Origin: Pseudalkalibacillus salsuginis | GTDB lineage: Bacteria > Bacillota > Bacilli > Bacillales > Fictibacillaceae | Direction: 5' to 3' | Assembly: GCF_021646685.1 (NCBI RefSeq) | Contig: NZ_JAKJHW010000006.1 | Location: 186,001-250,000 of the forward strand | Length of the DNA stretch: 64,000 nt | In this document: positions 12,238-21,798 of the stretch, in pieces | Layout of the letters: each line of letters begins with the position of its first letter | Numbering within the stretch: the first letter of the stretch is position 1 | The notes under the pieces: generated by a model | What the model was told of the DNA's origin: nothing | The model's input: the letters and a program-made list of their open reading frames with translations, nothing else | The model's database searches: none | Made by a program: the position numbers and the translations under genes

Positions 12238-13617
12238 TCAATATAACTTCCCTTGTCGGAACAGTACAGTAGAAAGCTTCATGACAGCATGGATATAGCA
12301 ATTTTGTCTCAATGGGAAAGGATCTCCGAAAAACTGCGGCAGGATCGTATCCATTGTATTCTGCATCTTGTCAAATAACAGCTTGAATACCTGTTCTTCC
12401 CTGTAAAATTGCGTTTCCCGACCTTGTACCCATTCAAAATAGGAGACGATGACCCCCCCGGCATTTGCAAGGATATCCGGTATGATGATGACGCCTTTAT
12501 CAGCTAAATAATCATCGGCCTCTGTAGTCACCGGGGCATTGGCTCCTTCGACGATGATTTTCGCTTTTATCTGGGTCATATTGTCTTTATGGACCTGATC
12601 CTCAAGAGCTGCAAGGACAAGTACATCGACATCAAGGTATAGGACCTTCTCACGGTCGAGAAGCTCTGCCTTTATTTCTAATCCATCAAGTTCTTCTTCA
12701 GTCATAGGGAGTTCCCCATTATTATTAGCAGTATAATCCACAAGGGCTGGAATATTCAATCCGTCTTCGTTATATAATGTCACATTGCGGTCACTGACAG
12801 CAACAACCCGATTTTTCAAGTGTGCACATTGGAAAGCTTCAAGCGCTGCAATCGAACCTACATTACCAAACCCTTGAACAGCCATCTTCAATGGACGATT
12901 ACTATGATCCAATGCGGTTTGCGCAAAAGGATTCTCCTGTGCACCGAGCCATTCCTTATGGTCCTCAAGGAAGTCCGACATCATGTAACGGTAGGTGAAA
13001 TATACCCCTTTACCTGTCGCTTCTTTCCTTCCTAATGAGCCTCCATTGATGATGCTTTTTCCTGTGAAGCTTCCACGGTATGGAGTTCCAGGGCGGATGC
13101 TTTTATACTCGGCCATCATCCAATCCATTTCCTTGTCCCCAGTCCCCATATCAGGTGCCGGAATATCTTTATCCGGTCCTAAAATGTCACTGAAATAGTG
13201 GACATATTTTTTACATATCTGGTGAAGTTCTTTGACGGTAAAGTCTCTCGGATCGATGATGACCCCGCCTTTGCCACCCCCGAATGGGACTTCATGTAGA
13301 GCATTCTTCAATGTCATGAGTGAAGCAAGATTCGTGACTTCATCTTCATTTACAGATTCATGGAATCGGATCCCACCTTTATAGGGACCAAGTGTATTGT
13401 TGTGTTGTACTCTGAATGCAGGGATCCGAATAACTTTTCCATTCTCTAAAGCAATCCGCAAAAACGATTTATGTATATGATTCGGTGTTGATAGAATCGC
13501 GGTAAGAGAAGTAAAAGCTAGCTTTCGATCCTGTTCTCTCAAATCTGGTAAAAAGGACTCGTCTTCTAATAGTGCATCAAGTGAATGTTGGACAATCGAA
13601 CCGTTTTGACCTGCCAT
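12238..13617 (-). CDS. Glu/Leu/Phe/Val family glutamate dehydrogenase
   Basis: 459 residues. It oxidatively deaminates glutamate to 2-oxoglutarate (or the reverse). Substrate-site blocks GPYKGGIRFHESV and PFGGGKGGVIIDP and the Rossmann motif VQGFGNVGS are present. Upstream codons are open to 13731, but the ATG at 13617 with GGGAGG 8 bases before it (MAGQNGSIVQHS) is the likely start. It is somewhat longer than RocG/GudB (about 424). Its position opposite hut suggests it feeds histidine-derived glutamate into the TCA cycle; cofactor preference cannot be told. Confidence 0.92.
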   Translation of the reverse strand: MAGQNGSIVQHSLDALLEDESFLPDLREQDRKLAFTSLTAILSTPNHIHKSFLRIALENGKVIRIPAFRVQHNNTLGPYKGGIRFHESVNEDEVTNLASLMTLKNALHEVPFGGGKGGVIIDPRDFTVKELHQICKKYVHYFSDILGPDKDIPAPDMGTGDKEMDWMMAEYKSIRPGTPYRGSFTGKSIINGGSLGRKEATGKGVYFTYRYMMSDFLEDHKEWLGAQENPFAQTALDHSNRPLKMAVQGFGNVGSIAALEAFQCAHLKNRVVAVSDRNVTLYNEDGLNIPALVDYTANNNGELPMTEEELDGLEIKAELLDREKVLYLDVDVLVLAALEDQVHKDNMTQIKAKIIVEGANAPVTTEADDYLADKGVIIIPDILANAGGVIVSYFEWVQGRETQFYREEQVFKLLFDKMQNTMDTILPQFFGDPFPLRQNCYIHAVMKLSTVLFRQGKLY

Positions 13618-13882
13618 ACCTAAAAACCTCCCAATTGAACATGTGTATTTAAAGTATAACAATTTTTTCCCGTAAACTGAAAAGATAAAACACTTCATAT
13701 ATAGGATGGTCGAACTGGGCTCCAAAAACACCTTTGAAATAAATCCTCCATTTTACATAGTTTTTAAATTTTGTTATTACATCCTTTTTCCTCATTATAT
13801 CCTAGGTCAAATGTAATACGATTTACTTACAGAAAAATCAAAATAATTCTAAAAAGCAACAAAATTTGAGGGAGGAAAAGGA

Positions 13883-15607
13883 ATGAAAAAGAAACATGTT
13901 GTCGCATCTGCCGTATTAGCAACCAGTATGTTGTTGACATCCATAGGGGGAGCCAGCGGTGCTGAGCCAGGAAAGAAGCTCCAACAAGCGAAAAACCCTG
14001 ATTTTGCACCTGCTATGGTCAACAAAGACGATAATAAACTGTTCGATAATCTTGAATCGATGCTCAGTGAAAAGCAAGCTTCAGATAAGATAGGAGTGAT
14101 TGTCCGGTTCGATGACTCGATGGCGAATCAAAAAGCACATGAAGCAATCATGAATAAAGTCGGAAAGTTCAACACGAAATTTACATTCGACAAGGCGATC
14201 AATGGTGTAGCGGCAACGATGACGAAAAAGCAAATCCAACAATTGGAGAATCTTCCTTTCGTCAAATCAGTTGAATATGATGCGCCAGTCAAAGCGTTTA
14301 ATGGAACGGCAAATACATGGTTCGGTACAGAAAAAGCTAGAGCGGATTACGGATTTACTGGGGATGGCGATGGAAATACCGCTTCTTATTCAAAGGATGA
14401 CCAGGTCGTAGCTGTGATTGATACCGGAATCGATGCGAGCCACGTTGATCTTGATGAAGGAAAAGTTATCGGGTGGAAAGACTTTGTGAATAATCGTACG
14501 ACTCCTTACGACGATCAAGGACACGGAACCCACGTAGCGAGTACAGTGGCCGGTGATGGCGATGGAAATCCGACACATAAAGGTGTTGCTCCAGGCGCCG
14601 CCTTGGTCGGTGTCAAAGTGTTGGATAGCCTTGGAAGCGGCAGTATGAGTAACGTTACTGCAGGTATTGAATGGGCTGTGGAAAATAAGGATGTGTACGG
14701 TATTGAAGTATTAAGCTTGAGTTTAGGAACTTCAGCCAGCTCTGATGGAACGGATTCAACCTCCCAGGCAGTCAATCAGGCAGTTGACGCTGGATTGGTC
14801 GTAACAGTGGCAGCAGGGAATTCTGGTCCGAGCAAGAAAACGGTCGGATCCCCAGGTGCAGCTGAAAAGGCGATTACTGTAGGGGCTGGGGCAGATGTCG
14901 GTGAAGGAGGCTTTTTCCTGGCAGATTTCTCAAGCAGGGGAGAAACGGCTGATGGACGTATAAAGCCTGATATTATCGCACCAGGATATAACCTGACTGC
15001 GGCTGAAGCAAACAGCGGCAATGGCTATGTAACGTATTCAGGCACCAGTATGGCAACACCATTCACTGCTGGTACGATTGCATTGATGCTTGAAGCGAAT
15101 TCCGCTCTGACCCCGAGCCAGGTTAGAAATGTTCTAGCAGATACAGCTGAAGATTGGGGTCCAGCAGGTAAGGATGTCGATTATGGACATGGCCGTTTGG
15201 ACGGTTTTGCAGCAATCAGTGATGCTGGTAACCTATCAGGTACAAACATCGCTACTCCTAACCATTTTGCAGAGCAAAACTCTTTAGGTGGAAGCGGAGC
15301 AGCTGATACGTACCAATTCACTGTCGACAACACGAACTATCCTTCGGCAGTGACTTTGATCATCCCAGATTGGCAGCCTGGATTCTTATGGTGGGGAAGC
15401 ACTCCTGACTTTGATGTCTATCTCTACAATCCATCAGGTCAACAGGTTGCAAAGTCAGAAGGCACGGAACGTCAGGAAACGATCACGTTCAAACCGACAA
15501 CAACAGGAACTTACACCCTTAAAGTTTCTTCTTATTCCGGAAACGGTTCCTACTATCTAGACTTGAGTGCAGGCACGAATGGATTGAACCTTACTTCAAA
15601 TCAATAA
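13883..15607 (+). CDS. Secreted subtilisin-like serine protease (S8) with PPC domain
   Basis: 574 residues: signal peptide (1-27, ending near GGASGAEP), an inhibitor-like propeptide (about 55-135), the S8 catalytic domain with Asp180 (AVIDTGID), His214 (GHGTHVAS) and Ser389 (SGTSMATPF), and a C-terminal beta-sandwich pre-peptidase domain (about 465-565, YQFTVDNTNY to TYTLKVSSYSGNG). The PPC module is normally trimmed after export. GAGGGAGGAAAAGG precedes the ATG. Monocistronic, with its own terminator. Confidence 0.95.
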   Translation: MKKKHVVASAVLATSMLLTSIGGASGAEPGKKLQQAKNPDFAPAMVNKDDNKLFDNLESMLSEKQASDKIGVIVRFDDSMANQKAHEAIMNKVGKFNTKFTFDKAINGVAATMTKKQIQQLENLPFVKSVEYDAPVKAFNGTANTWFGTEKARADYGFTGDGDGNTASYSKDDQVVAVIDTGIDASHVDLDEGKVIGWKDFVNNRTTPYDDQGHGTHVASTVAGDGDGNPTHKGVAPGAALVGVKVLDSLGSGSMSNVTAGIEWAVENKDVYGIEVLSLSLGTSASSDGTDSTSQAVNQAVDAGLVVTVAAGNSGPSKKTVGSPGAAEKAITVGAGADVGEGGFFLADFSSRGETADGRIKPDIIAPGYNLTAAEANSGNGYVTYSGTSMATPFTAGTIALMLEANSALTPSQVRNVLADTAEDWGPAGKDVDYGHGRLDGFAAISDAGNLSGTNIATPNHFAEQNSLGGSGAADTYQFTVDNTNYPSAVTLIIPDWQPGFLWWGSTPDFDVYLYNPSGQQVAKSEGTERQETITFKPTTTGTYTLKVSSYSGNGSYYLDLSAGTNGLNLTSNQ

Positions 15608-15647
15608 TCCAAAAAATGCTTGTAGTTGAATAAACAAAATAGGAAGA

Positions 15648-15677
15648 GGCTGCCACTAATAAATGGCAGCCCTTTTT
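15648..15677 (+). terminator. Terminator of the subtilase gene
   Basis: GGCTGCCA-CTAATAAA-TGGCAGCC followed by CTTTTT. Confidence 0.9.
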
Positions 15678-15734
15678 AAGTCGAAACACACATTATTTCC
15701 CAGGTAATTCTCGGATCGTGTCGAAACTTCGATT

Positions 15735-16754
15735 CTATGACACATCTGCTGTTTTTCTGTTCCTATATCGTTGTAGCAAATGAGTTTTAAGTTCGATCAT
15801 CGGTTGGGCAAGTGTGATGATCGGCTTGGATGCCAGAATCAATGTGACGATCGCTGCCAGAATTAATAGGACAAAATAGTTTCCTGACTCACCTATTAGG
15901 TCATAAAACGGTGAGAGTTCGAACAACTTCACGATGAACCCATGTAACAAGTATACATAAAGCGTTCTTGTTCCAAGATGTGTAAAAAACATTTTCCTTC
16001 TAGGAACTAAAGTCATGAAACTGAATGTAGCAAGAGCCATCAATCCATACATCAATAGACGGATAAACCACGCTTGCCCTAATTCAACCCCTAATTCCTC
16101 ATAAGAAGATGAAGCAAGCAGCCAATCTTTCGCTTCCTGCGGGAAAAAGAAGTAATAGCTTACAAACATGCCGATTAATATCGTGCCTGCTGCAATTCGT
16201 ATTTCAGGACGCAGGATTTTAGTGAAGTGTTCTTTTTTCAACAGGTAACCGCCAAGGAATACCGGGAAGAATACAAAGGTTCTCGATAAACTGAAGTATG
16301 TTCCGATATCTTGGATATAACCTGCAAAAATACCGATAGTCAATGCCACAGCCATCATTATTGCTGGATGCTTCAGCTTGATGAATAGAAGGAGTAATAT
16401 ATTCCAAAGTACCATACTCAATAAGAACCAGAGAGTCCAGTATGGGTCGAATAGAGTTAATGTTTCCTTTCCATTCCAGATTCTATGAAGAACGAAATAA
16501 ATAAACTGGAAAATGAAATATGGAATCAAAATGTTTCTGAAAATCTTTTTCAAATAGCCTTTCTTCATAATGCTCTTCGAAAAGAATCCACCGATAAGGA
16601 TGAATGCAGGCATATGGAAGGTGTAGATAAAGTTATATACTGTGTATAGGGCTTCACTATCACCTTTGTGTGGACTGATGAAGTGTCCAAATACAACAAG
16701 AAAAATTAGTATGAATTTAGCATTATCAAAATAGGATTCACGTTTCTTACTCAT
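15735..16754 (-). CDS. Acyltransferase 3 family membrane protein
   Basis: 339 residues with about ten membrane segments. The N-terminal signature RESYFDNAKFILIFLVVFGH is that of the acyltransferase_3 family (OafA/OatA/fucose 4-O-acetylase type), which O-acetylates sugars of cell-surface polymers. There is no extracellular SGNH domain. The frame continues up to a TTG at 16769; the ATG at 16754, with GGGGG 8 bases ahead, is preferred. The acceptor is unknown. Confidence 0.88.
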   Translation of the reverse strand: MSKKRESYFDNAKFILIFLVVFGHFISPHKGDSEALYTVYNFIYTFHMPAFILIGGFFSKSIMKKGYLKKIFRNILIPYFIFQFIYFVLHRIWNGKETLTLFDPYWTLWFLLSMVLWNILLLLFIKLKHPAIMMAVALTIGIFAGYIQDIGTYFSLSRTFVFFPVFLGGYLLKKEHFTKILRPEIRIAAGTILIGMFVSYYFFFPQEAKDWLLASSSYEELGVELGQAWFIRLLMYGLMALATFSFMTLVPRRKMFFTHLGTRTLYVYLLHGFIVKLFELSPFYDLIGESGNYFVLLILAAIVTLILASKPIITLAQPMIELKTHLLQRYRNRKTADVS

Positions 16755-16959
16755 AGCAAGGGCCCCCAAGATGCAAAATTATTTTTCTAGAATACATACT
16801 AAAAAGAAGTATGTGATAAATTATCATACCCCTTCAATTTTCGAATGAATCGGATGTCATATAATTAATTCGGATTTGTCATATGTTTCTGTAGGTGTGT
16901 AAAACGATTTTAATAGACGTGAAATCAATGTAACAAACGTAATGGAGGTGAGGGATACT

Positions 16960-17892
16960 ATGAAAGAAACTTATTTTGAAATACTATTAGAAGGACCGTT
17001 TTCTTTTGATCACACATTTCGAAGGCATCATCGCACGACAGATACATTAAAACCAATGGTCATTCTTCCAGAGACCAGCAGGTTCATAAAGTGGATCTAC
17101 CTGGGAGACATGCCATTCTTATTGGATGCAGAAATCAAGAAAAAGGGCGACAAGGTTTATATTGTTCATAATACTGAAGACAATCATGAAAATCACTCCT
17201 TGAAAAAATATTTAACAAGGATGTTCGGTATTGAGAATTCTTTGCTTGAATTCTATGAGACCTTCAAAGACAATGAAAAAATAGCCATGTTGATTCATGA
17301 ATTCCATGGCATGAGAGTTCTGTCAAACCCTGACCTGTTTGAGGTAATGGTCGATACGATCATAGGTCAGCAAATCAATCTAACTTTCGCGGCTACCTTG
17401 AAAGAACGGCTCATTCGTCTTGCTGGGCAGATCAAAAACTTTGAGGGATTCGACCTTTACCTATTCCCGCGACCGGTAACTATTGCACAATTGGAATATG
17501 ATCAGCTTCGCGAGCTTTCATTCAGTCAAAGGAAAGCAGAATACATCATTGACTTTGCAAGAAAAATCGTAAACGGGAACATAGATTTAGAGCGGTTGTG
17601 GACGGATTCGAACGATGAAATCATCAATGAATTGCTTCCATACAGAGGAATTGGGAAGTGGACGATCGAATGTTTAATGTTATTCGGATTGAATCGTCCA
17701 GACGTATTACCTGCTGCAGACATCGGGTTGCGTAATGCGGTAAGGCGGATTTACCAATTGGACTTGCAGCCAAGACCAGAAGAAATACGATTTTTGGCAG
17801 AAAATGATGATTGGAGGCCATGGGAAGGCTATATTACTTTCTACATGTGGCAATATCTGAACAAGGATACAAATAAAAAAGAGTTGACCTGA
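16960..17892 (+). CDS. DNA-3-methyladenine glycosylase, AlkA/YfjP type
   Basis: 310 residues of the HhH-GPD superfamily. The N-terminal AlkA-like beta domain (1-110) is followed by the helical glycosylase fold: FEVMVDTIIGQQINLTFAA, the helix-hairpin-helix LPYRGIGKWTIECLM and the catalytic Asp in LPAADIGLR. It excises alkylated purines from DNA. The start was set at 16960 because GGAGGTGAGGG lies directly before it. The stop codon is inside the hairpin of the next gene's terminator. Confidence 0.92.
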   Translation: MKETYFEILLEGPFSFDHTFRRHHRTTDTLKPMVILPETSRFIKWIYLGDMPFLLDAEIKKKGDKVYIVHNTEDNHENHSLKKYLTRMFGIENSLLEFYETFKDNEKIAMLIHEFHGMRVLSNPDLFEVMVDTIIGQQINLTFAATLKERLIRLAGQIKNFEGFDLYLFPRPVTIAQLEYDQLRELSFSQRKAEYIIDFARKIVNGNIDLERLWTDSNDEIINELLPYRGIGKWTIECLMLFGLNRPDVLPAADIGLRNAVRRIYQLDLQPRPEEIRFLAENDDWRPWEGYITFYMWQYLNKDTNKKELT

Positions 17893-17905
17893 TCCAGGCC
17901 AACTC
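17881..17905 (-). terminator. Terminator of the 3D-domain gene
   Basis: Minus-strand GAGTTGGCCTG-GAT-CAGGTCAACTC followed by a seven-T run. It overlaps the last codons of the convergent glycosylase gene. Confidence 0.8.
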
Positions 17906-17914
17906 TTACCTATA

Positions 17915-18790
17915 TTAGTTTAGGATGGTTACTTCTACTGATTGTTTTCCGAAGTTTACAGCATCTTGTTCAGATTGCACGTACAAATCAATCTTATTAC
18001 CGTCGATCGCTCCACCAGTATCACCTGCTACTGCACGTCCATATCCTTCAACGTATACCTCAGTTCCCAAAGGGATGACATCAGGATCTACCGCCACTAC
18101 TTTCTGATCCGGATTTGCATTCAAATCAATGCCTGTAGCTGTTATACCTGAGCAACCATCACAGTTTGATGTATATGCTGTCGCTTCCATCGTGAGTGTT
18201 TGTTGTTCTTCATCCGCTGTAGCTTGTTTGGTTTCTGTCGGTTCAGATGCTTCTTTATTAGGTGCCTCTGCTTCAGCATCTTTTTGTACTGATTTTTTCA
18301 GATCAAACAATGCGGCTTTTGTTTCAGGACCTGCAATACCATCAACTTGCAAGCCATTGCTTTCTTGATACTTGGTGACAGCTTTTTCAGTCAACGGACC
18401 GAAAACACCATCAACTTCATAAGTATAAAGCTTCAATTCAGCCAAATGTTTTTGTAAGTGTTCAACCGCTTTACCACGGTCTCCTCGTTCAATAAGTTCT
18501 GTCGCCTTATCCAATACTTTTGCAGTTTCTTTATCTAAAGTTCCGGTCGGATTAAGGCTATAAGCTTTTTGGAAGTCTTCCACACCTTTTTGGGTGATGT
18601 CACCGAAGTAACCGGTTGTTTTATCGTAGTCGAAAAATCCTAGTTCTTTCAGGTCCTCTTGAAGTATATGAACATCCTCATGCCACATTTGCTTTTTTAA
18701 CGGCGTTTCAAGATCCGCCGCTTGGGTTGCTGTTGGTGCAAGCATGGCTGAACCTGCTATCGCAACAGTCAATGCTGCCTTTTTGAACAT
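17915..18790 (-). CDS. Secreted peptidoglycan-binding protein with 3D domain (YocH-like)
   Basis: 291 residues: signal peptide (1-24), two PG_binding_1 repeats (about 38-90 and 95-160, each ending in a GTLDKETAK- or GIAGPETKA-like block), a charged linker rich in Glu and Ala, and a C-terminal 3D domain (about 200-290) with the three Asp landmarks in AVDPDVIPLG, AGDTGG and KIDLYV. 3D domains are lytic transglycosylase-related. B. subtilis YocH combines LysM with 3D and depends on WalRK; here the wall-binding part is PG_binding_1. AAGGAGGG precedes the ATG. Confidence 0.92.
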   Translation of the reverse strand: MFKKAALTVAIAGSAMLAPTATQAADLETPLKKQMWHEDVHILQEDLKELGFFDYDKTTGYFGDITQKGVEDFQKAYSLNPTGTLDKETAKVLDKATELIERGDRGKAVEHLQKHLAELKLYTYEVDGVFGPLTEKAVTKYQESNGLQVDGIAGPETKAALFDLKKSVQKDAEAEAPNKEASEPTETKQATADEEQQTLTMEATAYTSNCDGCSGITATGIDLNANPDQKVVAVDPDVIPLGTEVYVEGYGRAVAGDTGGAIDGNKIDLYVQSEQDAVNFGKQSVEVTILN

Positions 18791-18891
18791 ATAGAAGTTC
18801 CCTCCTTTGGAAATAGGACGGTTTTTTGACGTCCTAATTGGACATTCTACTAGGCCATTATGACATGAAGATAAAAATGGATTTACAATGT

Positions 18892-18908
18892 GATTACGAT
18901 TAAAATAC
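18892..18908 (-). promoter_or_regulatory. Candidate WalR box
   Basis: Minus strand CGTAAT-CACAT-TGTAAA matches the WalR consensus TGTWAH-N5-TGTWAH with one mismatch, about 100 bases upstream of the YocH-like gene, a family known to be WalR-controlled in B. subtilis. Regulation here is inferred. Confidence 0.4.
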
Positions 18909-19069
18909 AGCGGAAGGGCTTGATTGTCATAATCACGGAAATAAAGTAAAATCCTTTATATTTAAAAGTGGATACATCAGACAGACAACTGTGGATTCTT
19001 GGTTGATTTCTTTACCGTTTTAATCACTGTGAAAAAATAATGTTAAATCAGAACTAGGGGGTTGTCCTG

Positions 19070-19594
19070 ATGAGTTTTAGACGACCATCAAAGTTGGTTA
19101 TGATCCTTTCTCTGCTAGTTATCGTCATCGTTGGAATCGGTGGATGGACAAGCATGTATCTGCTAAATAAGGCAAATGAAAGCTCTGAAACGCTTGCAGA
19201 TGCGAAAAGCAATGGCGAAATCCGTGTCGTCGACCATGATGCAATATTCGTAGATGGAAACAAAGAAGAGGAGTTTTCTAGAGAAGTAGCAAAAATGCAT
19301 GCTTATTTCAATAAGCTGTTGGGTTGGGGGGCTTGGAGGACATTTGAGCCGAAAAGCAAGGATGAAGAACTGGAATCACAACTCGAGTATATCAATGATA
19401 TTCTTTTGCCTGAGACTTCTGGTTCTTTAGCTGTCGACATGGAACGTGCTGCAAAAGGAATTGAAAAAGCCCTGGAAACAAATACCACAGAAGAAATGTT
19501 CATTACACATCGTATTTTTCATGATCTTGATGTGGTTATGAACGATAATGTAGCAGAGGATTATTGGGGTGCGACTGCCACGTATGGGAAATAG
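19070..19594 (+). CDS. Membrane-anchored protein of unknown function
   Basis: 174 residues, with one N-terminal membrane anchor (residues 9-29, LVMILSLLVIVIVGIGGW) and an acidic extracytoplasmic part that looks all-helical. AGGGGG precedes the ATG by 8 bases. No known motif. The C-terminal block FITHRIFHDLDVVMNDNVA is reminiscent of small helical sensor-like proteins, but this is only an impression. Confidence 0.75.
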   Translation: MSFRRPSKLVMILSLLVIVIVGIGGWTSMYLLNKANESSETLADAKSNGEIRVVDHDAIFVDGNKEEEFSREVAKMHAYFNKLLGWGAWRTFEPKSKDEELESQLEYINDILLPETSGSLAVDMERAAKGIEKALETNTTEEMFITHRIFHDLDVVMNDNVAEDYWGATATYGK

Positions 19595-19668
19595 TGATAC
19601 ATTGGGGGTGTGATTTTCCTCTGCTGTCATCCTGCTTTCTGTGTTAAAGTAGTAAGTGGAAGGACGGG

Positions 19669-19842
19669 ATGTACAAGATGTTTAAAGTGTTACTTGTTTC
19701 GATTCTCATCATCATATTCGTTTTGGTTATTTTCGTCATAGCGATTACAAAGGGTTATTCCTATAAACATACAATCGATCCATTAGAAAACAACCCAAAC
19801 CTTGATGGAAAAGAAAAAAACGATCACCAATCAAACCAATAA
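19669..19842 (+). CDS. YtzI-like small membrane protein
   Basis: 57 residues (or 54 from the second ATG at 19678). One membrane segment, VSILIIIFVLVIFVIAIT, is followed by KGYSYKHTIDPLENNP, a juxtamembrane pattern shared with YtzI of Bacillus, and a short polar tail. GGAAGGA lies just before the first ATG. Function unknown. A terminator follows. Confidence 0.75.
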   Translation: MYKMFKVLLVSILIIIFVLVIFVIAITKGYSYKHTIDPLENNPNLDGKEKNDHQSNQ

Positions 19843-19871
19843 ATGAACAATTCCATAATTATCCTTACTGA

Positions 19872-19895
19872 GAGGTTGGCTGTATAATGCAGTCA
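19872..19895 (+). terminator. Terminator after the YtzI-like gene
   Basis: GGTTGGCTG-TATAATG-CAGTCAACC followed by TTTTGTTT. Confidence 0.8.
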
Positions 19896-19979
19896 ACCTT
19901 TTGTTTATTCGTACAAGCAATATCTGCGTATCAGAATATATTGCTTATAGGGGATGATATTCTATTGAAAGTGGTGAAA

Positions 19980-21356
19980 ATGATTATGAGAATTGTTATT
20001 GATCCTGGGCATGGAGGATCCGATCCAGGTGCTATCTATAAACAGTACAGAGAAAAGGATTTTAATTTGAAAGTATCACTTCTTGTCCGAGATTATTTGC
20101 AAGTGTCATATGATGCCGAAATCCTGATGACAAGATCGTCTGATAAAACAATGGCTTTAAAAGAAAGAACAGATTTTGCAAATGCAAGGAACGCTGACTT
20201 TTTCTGTTCCATCCATTATAATGCAGCTGGTGGCAGAGGATTCGAAAGTTACATTTATAATGGCACTGTGCCAGAAAGTACAAAACAAATCCAAAATGTC
20301 GTTCATAAAGAATATATGTTTACAGCAAGAAAGTATGGTGTCATTGATCGCGGGCAAAAGAGGGCGAACTTCTATGTATTGCGAAATACTAAAATGAATG
20401 CATTGTTGCTTGAGGTTTTATTCGTAGACAATGAACAGGATCTTAAATTGATATTGAACGATCAATTTGTCCGTGATGTGTCAAAAGCGATCGCTACTGG
20501 TATCGCAAAAGCGTTGAATTTGAAAGCTAAACCGGCACCCATTCCTGGCGTCTTATATAAAGTGATCGCTGGATCCTTTAAAGAGGAAGAGAACGCAAAA
20601 GAACGAGTACTCTTTCTTGAGCGTAATAAAGTGGATTCTTTCATCTACCCGATTACCATTGACGGCACAAAATACTACAGGGTACAAGCAGGTGCTTTTT
20701 CAGAAAAAGAAAATGCTGATGAGAGAGTGACAGCATTAAAACGTATCGGCATAGCGGATGCATTCATCGTCACAGAAGGGACAAGTGTACCAGCCCCGCC
20801 ACCTGAACCAGTCAAAGGTTTTACTATTCTTGGATCAAGCGTAGTAACAGCAGGAAACCTGCAAGCATTCGTTAAGCGGGTCAATCCGAATGCACCAAAT
20901 TTAGCATCTCTTTATCTTGAAATTGGGAAGAAATATGGAATACGCGGAGATGCAGCTTACGCTCAGGCGGTCCATGAAACGAATTATTTCAGGTATACGG
21001 GTGTGGTGAAACCGGAGCAAAACAACTACGCTGGTATCGGAGCGACCGGTCCGGATGAGCCTGGGGCTTCCTTCGAGACACCACATGAGGGGGTTACTGC
21101 CCATATCCAACACTTGTATGCTTACGCTTCAAAAGCGGGCCTCCCTGAAGGTGAAAAGCTTGTCGATCCCCGTTTTCATCTCGTCACACGAGGATCTGCA
21201 CCGACATGGGTTGCCTTAAATGGAAAATGGGCTGTACCAGGTACAAATTATGGACAACTGATCCTCAATATTTATGAGAGAATGATCGATCTTGAAATGG
21301 AACTGATCAATATACAACTTGATCGGTTGGAAAAAACAAAGCAACAGCTTGACTAG
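19980..21356 (+). CDS. CwlC-like amidase with SPOR repeats fused to a glucosaminidase
   Basis: 458 residues from the ATG at 19980 (start uncertain: TTG 19965 and ATG 19986 are alternatives; the frame is open to 19887). Order: Amidase_3 domain (about 3-180) with Zn and catalytic landmarks IDPGHGGSDPGA, YREKDFNLKV, CSIHYNA and LLLEVLFVDN; two SPOR-like repeats (YKVIAGSFKEEENAKERV and YRVQAGAFSEKENADERV, about 190-265); and a glucosaminidase domain (about 285-430) with the likely catalytic Glu in AVHETNYFRYTG. The first half matches mother-cell lysis amidase CwlC, which also lacks a signal peptide. Predicted to cut both stem-peptide amide and glycan bonds. Confidence 0.88.
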   Translation: MIMRIVIDPGHGGSDPGAIYKQYREKDFNLKVSLLVRDYLQVSYDAEILMTRSSDKTMALKERTDFANARNADFFCSIHYNAAGGRGFESYIYNGTVPESTKQIQNVVHKEYMFTARKYGVIDRGQKRANFYVLRNTKMNALLLEVLFVDNEQDLKLILNDQFVRDVSKAIATGIAKALNLKAKPAPIPGVLYKVIAGSFKEEENAKERVLFLERNKVDSFIYPITIDGTKYYRVQAGAFSEKENADERVTALKRIGIADAFIVTEGTSVPAPPPEPVKGFTILGSSVVTAGNLQAFVKRVNPNAPNLASLYLEIGKKYGIRGDAAYAQAVHETNYFRYTGVVKPEQNNYAGIGATGPDEPGASFETPHEGVTAHIQHLYAYASKAGLPEGEKLVDPRFHLVTRGSAPTWVALNGKWAVPGTNYGQLILNIYERMIDLEMELINIQLDRLEKTKQQLD

Positions 21357-21383
21357 AAAGCTCCTGATATGGAGCTTTTTTAA
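21357..21383 (+). terminator. Terminator of the amidase gene
   Basis: AAGCTCC-TGATAT-GGAGCTTTTTT directly after the stop codon. Confidence 0.85.
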
Positions 21384-21648
21384 AAGGATAAGAAAGTATA
21401 AATTCGATGAAGTGATGTCCAGCTCCAACGCCCAACCACTTGGATCACTTCAGACCTCCTGCGGCGGCGACAGCCTCCTCGTCGGGCTTCCAGTGCCCTT
21501 CGCGGTTGATCAGGGCGTCTGCGCTTTTCTTGATGTCCAGCTCCAACGCCCAACCACTTGGATCACTTCAGACCTCCTGCGGCGGCTACAGCCTCCTCGT
21601 CGGACTTCCAGTGACCTTCATGGTTAACCAGGGCGTTTAGCTTTTCTT
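21383..21648 (+). repeat. Structured intergenic repeat, two tandem copies
   Basis: A leader GGATAAGAAAGTATAAA is followed by two copies starting at 21414 and 21532 (118-bp period), each running from GATGTCCAGCTCCAACGCCC to GCTTTTCTT. Each can fold into a long stem built from AACGCCC/GGGCGTT, CCAC/GTGG and TCACT/AGTGA pairs. The unbroken reading frame across the copies is a by-product of the repeat. Copies also occur at 25.8, 35.8, 43.6 and 47.8 kb. Confidence 0.85.
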
Positions 21649-21798
21649 GATGGTGTTGGAAAGCGGTATACGGAAGAAGATAATGAACATGAGCTGGAAA
21701 CTAATTTGTGGAGCAAAATAGTGGTACAATGAAAAAAGATTTATTTCTGATTCCGAAATAAATTCTATGAAGTTCCAAACAGATTAGGATGAACAACC

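Noticed and set aside
21319-21640. Open reading frames across the tandem repeat copies
   Set aside because: The frames exist only because the 118-bp repeat has few stops; there is no ribosome site and the translations are the repeat itself.
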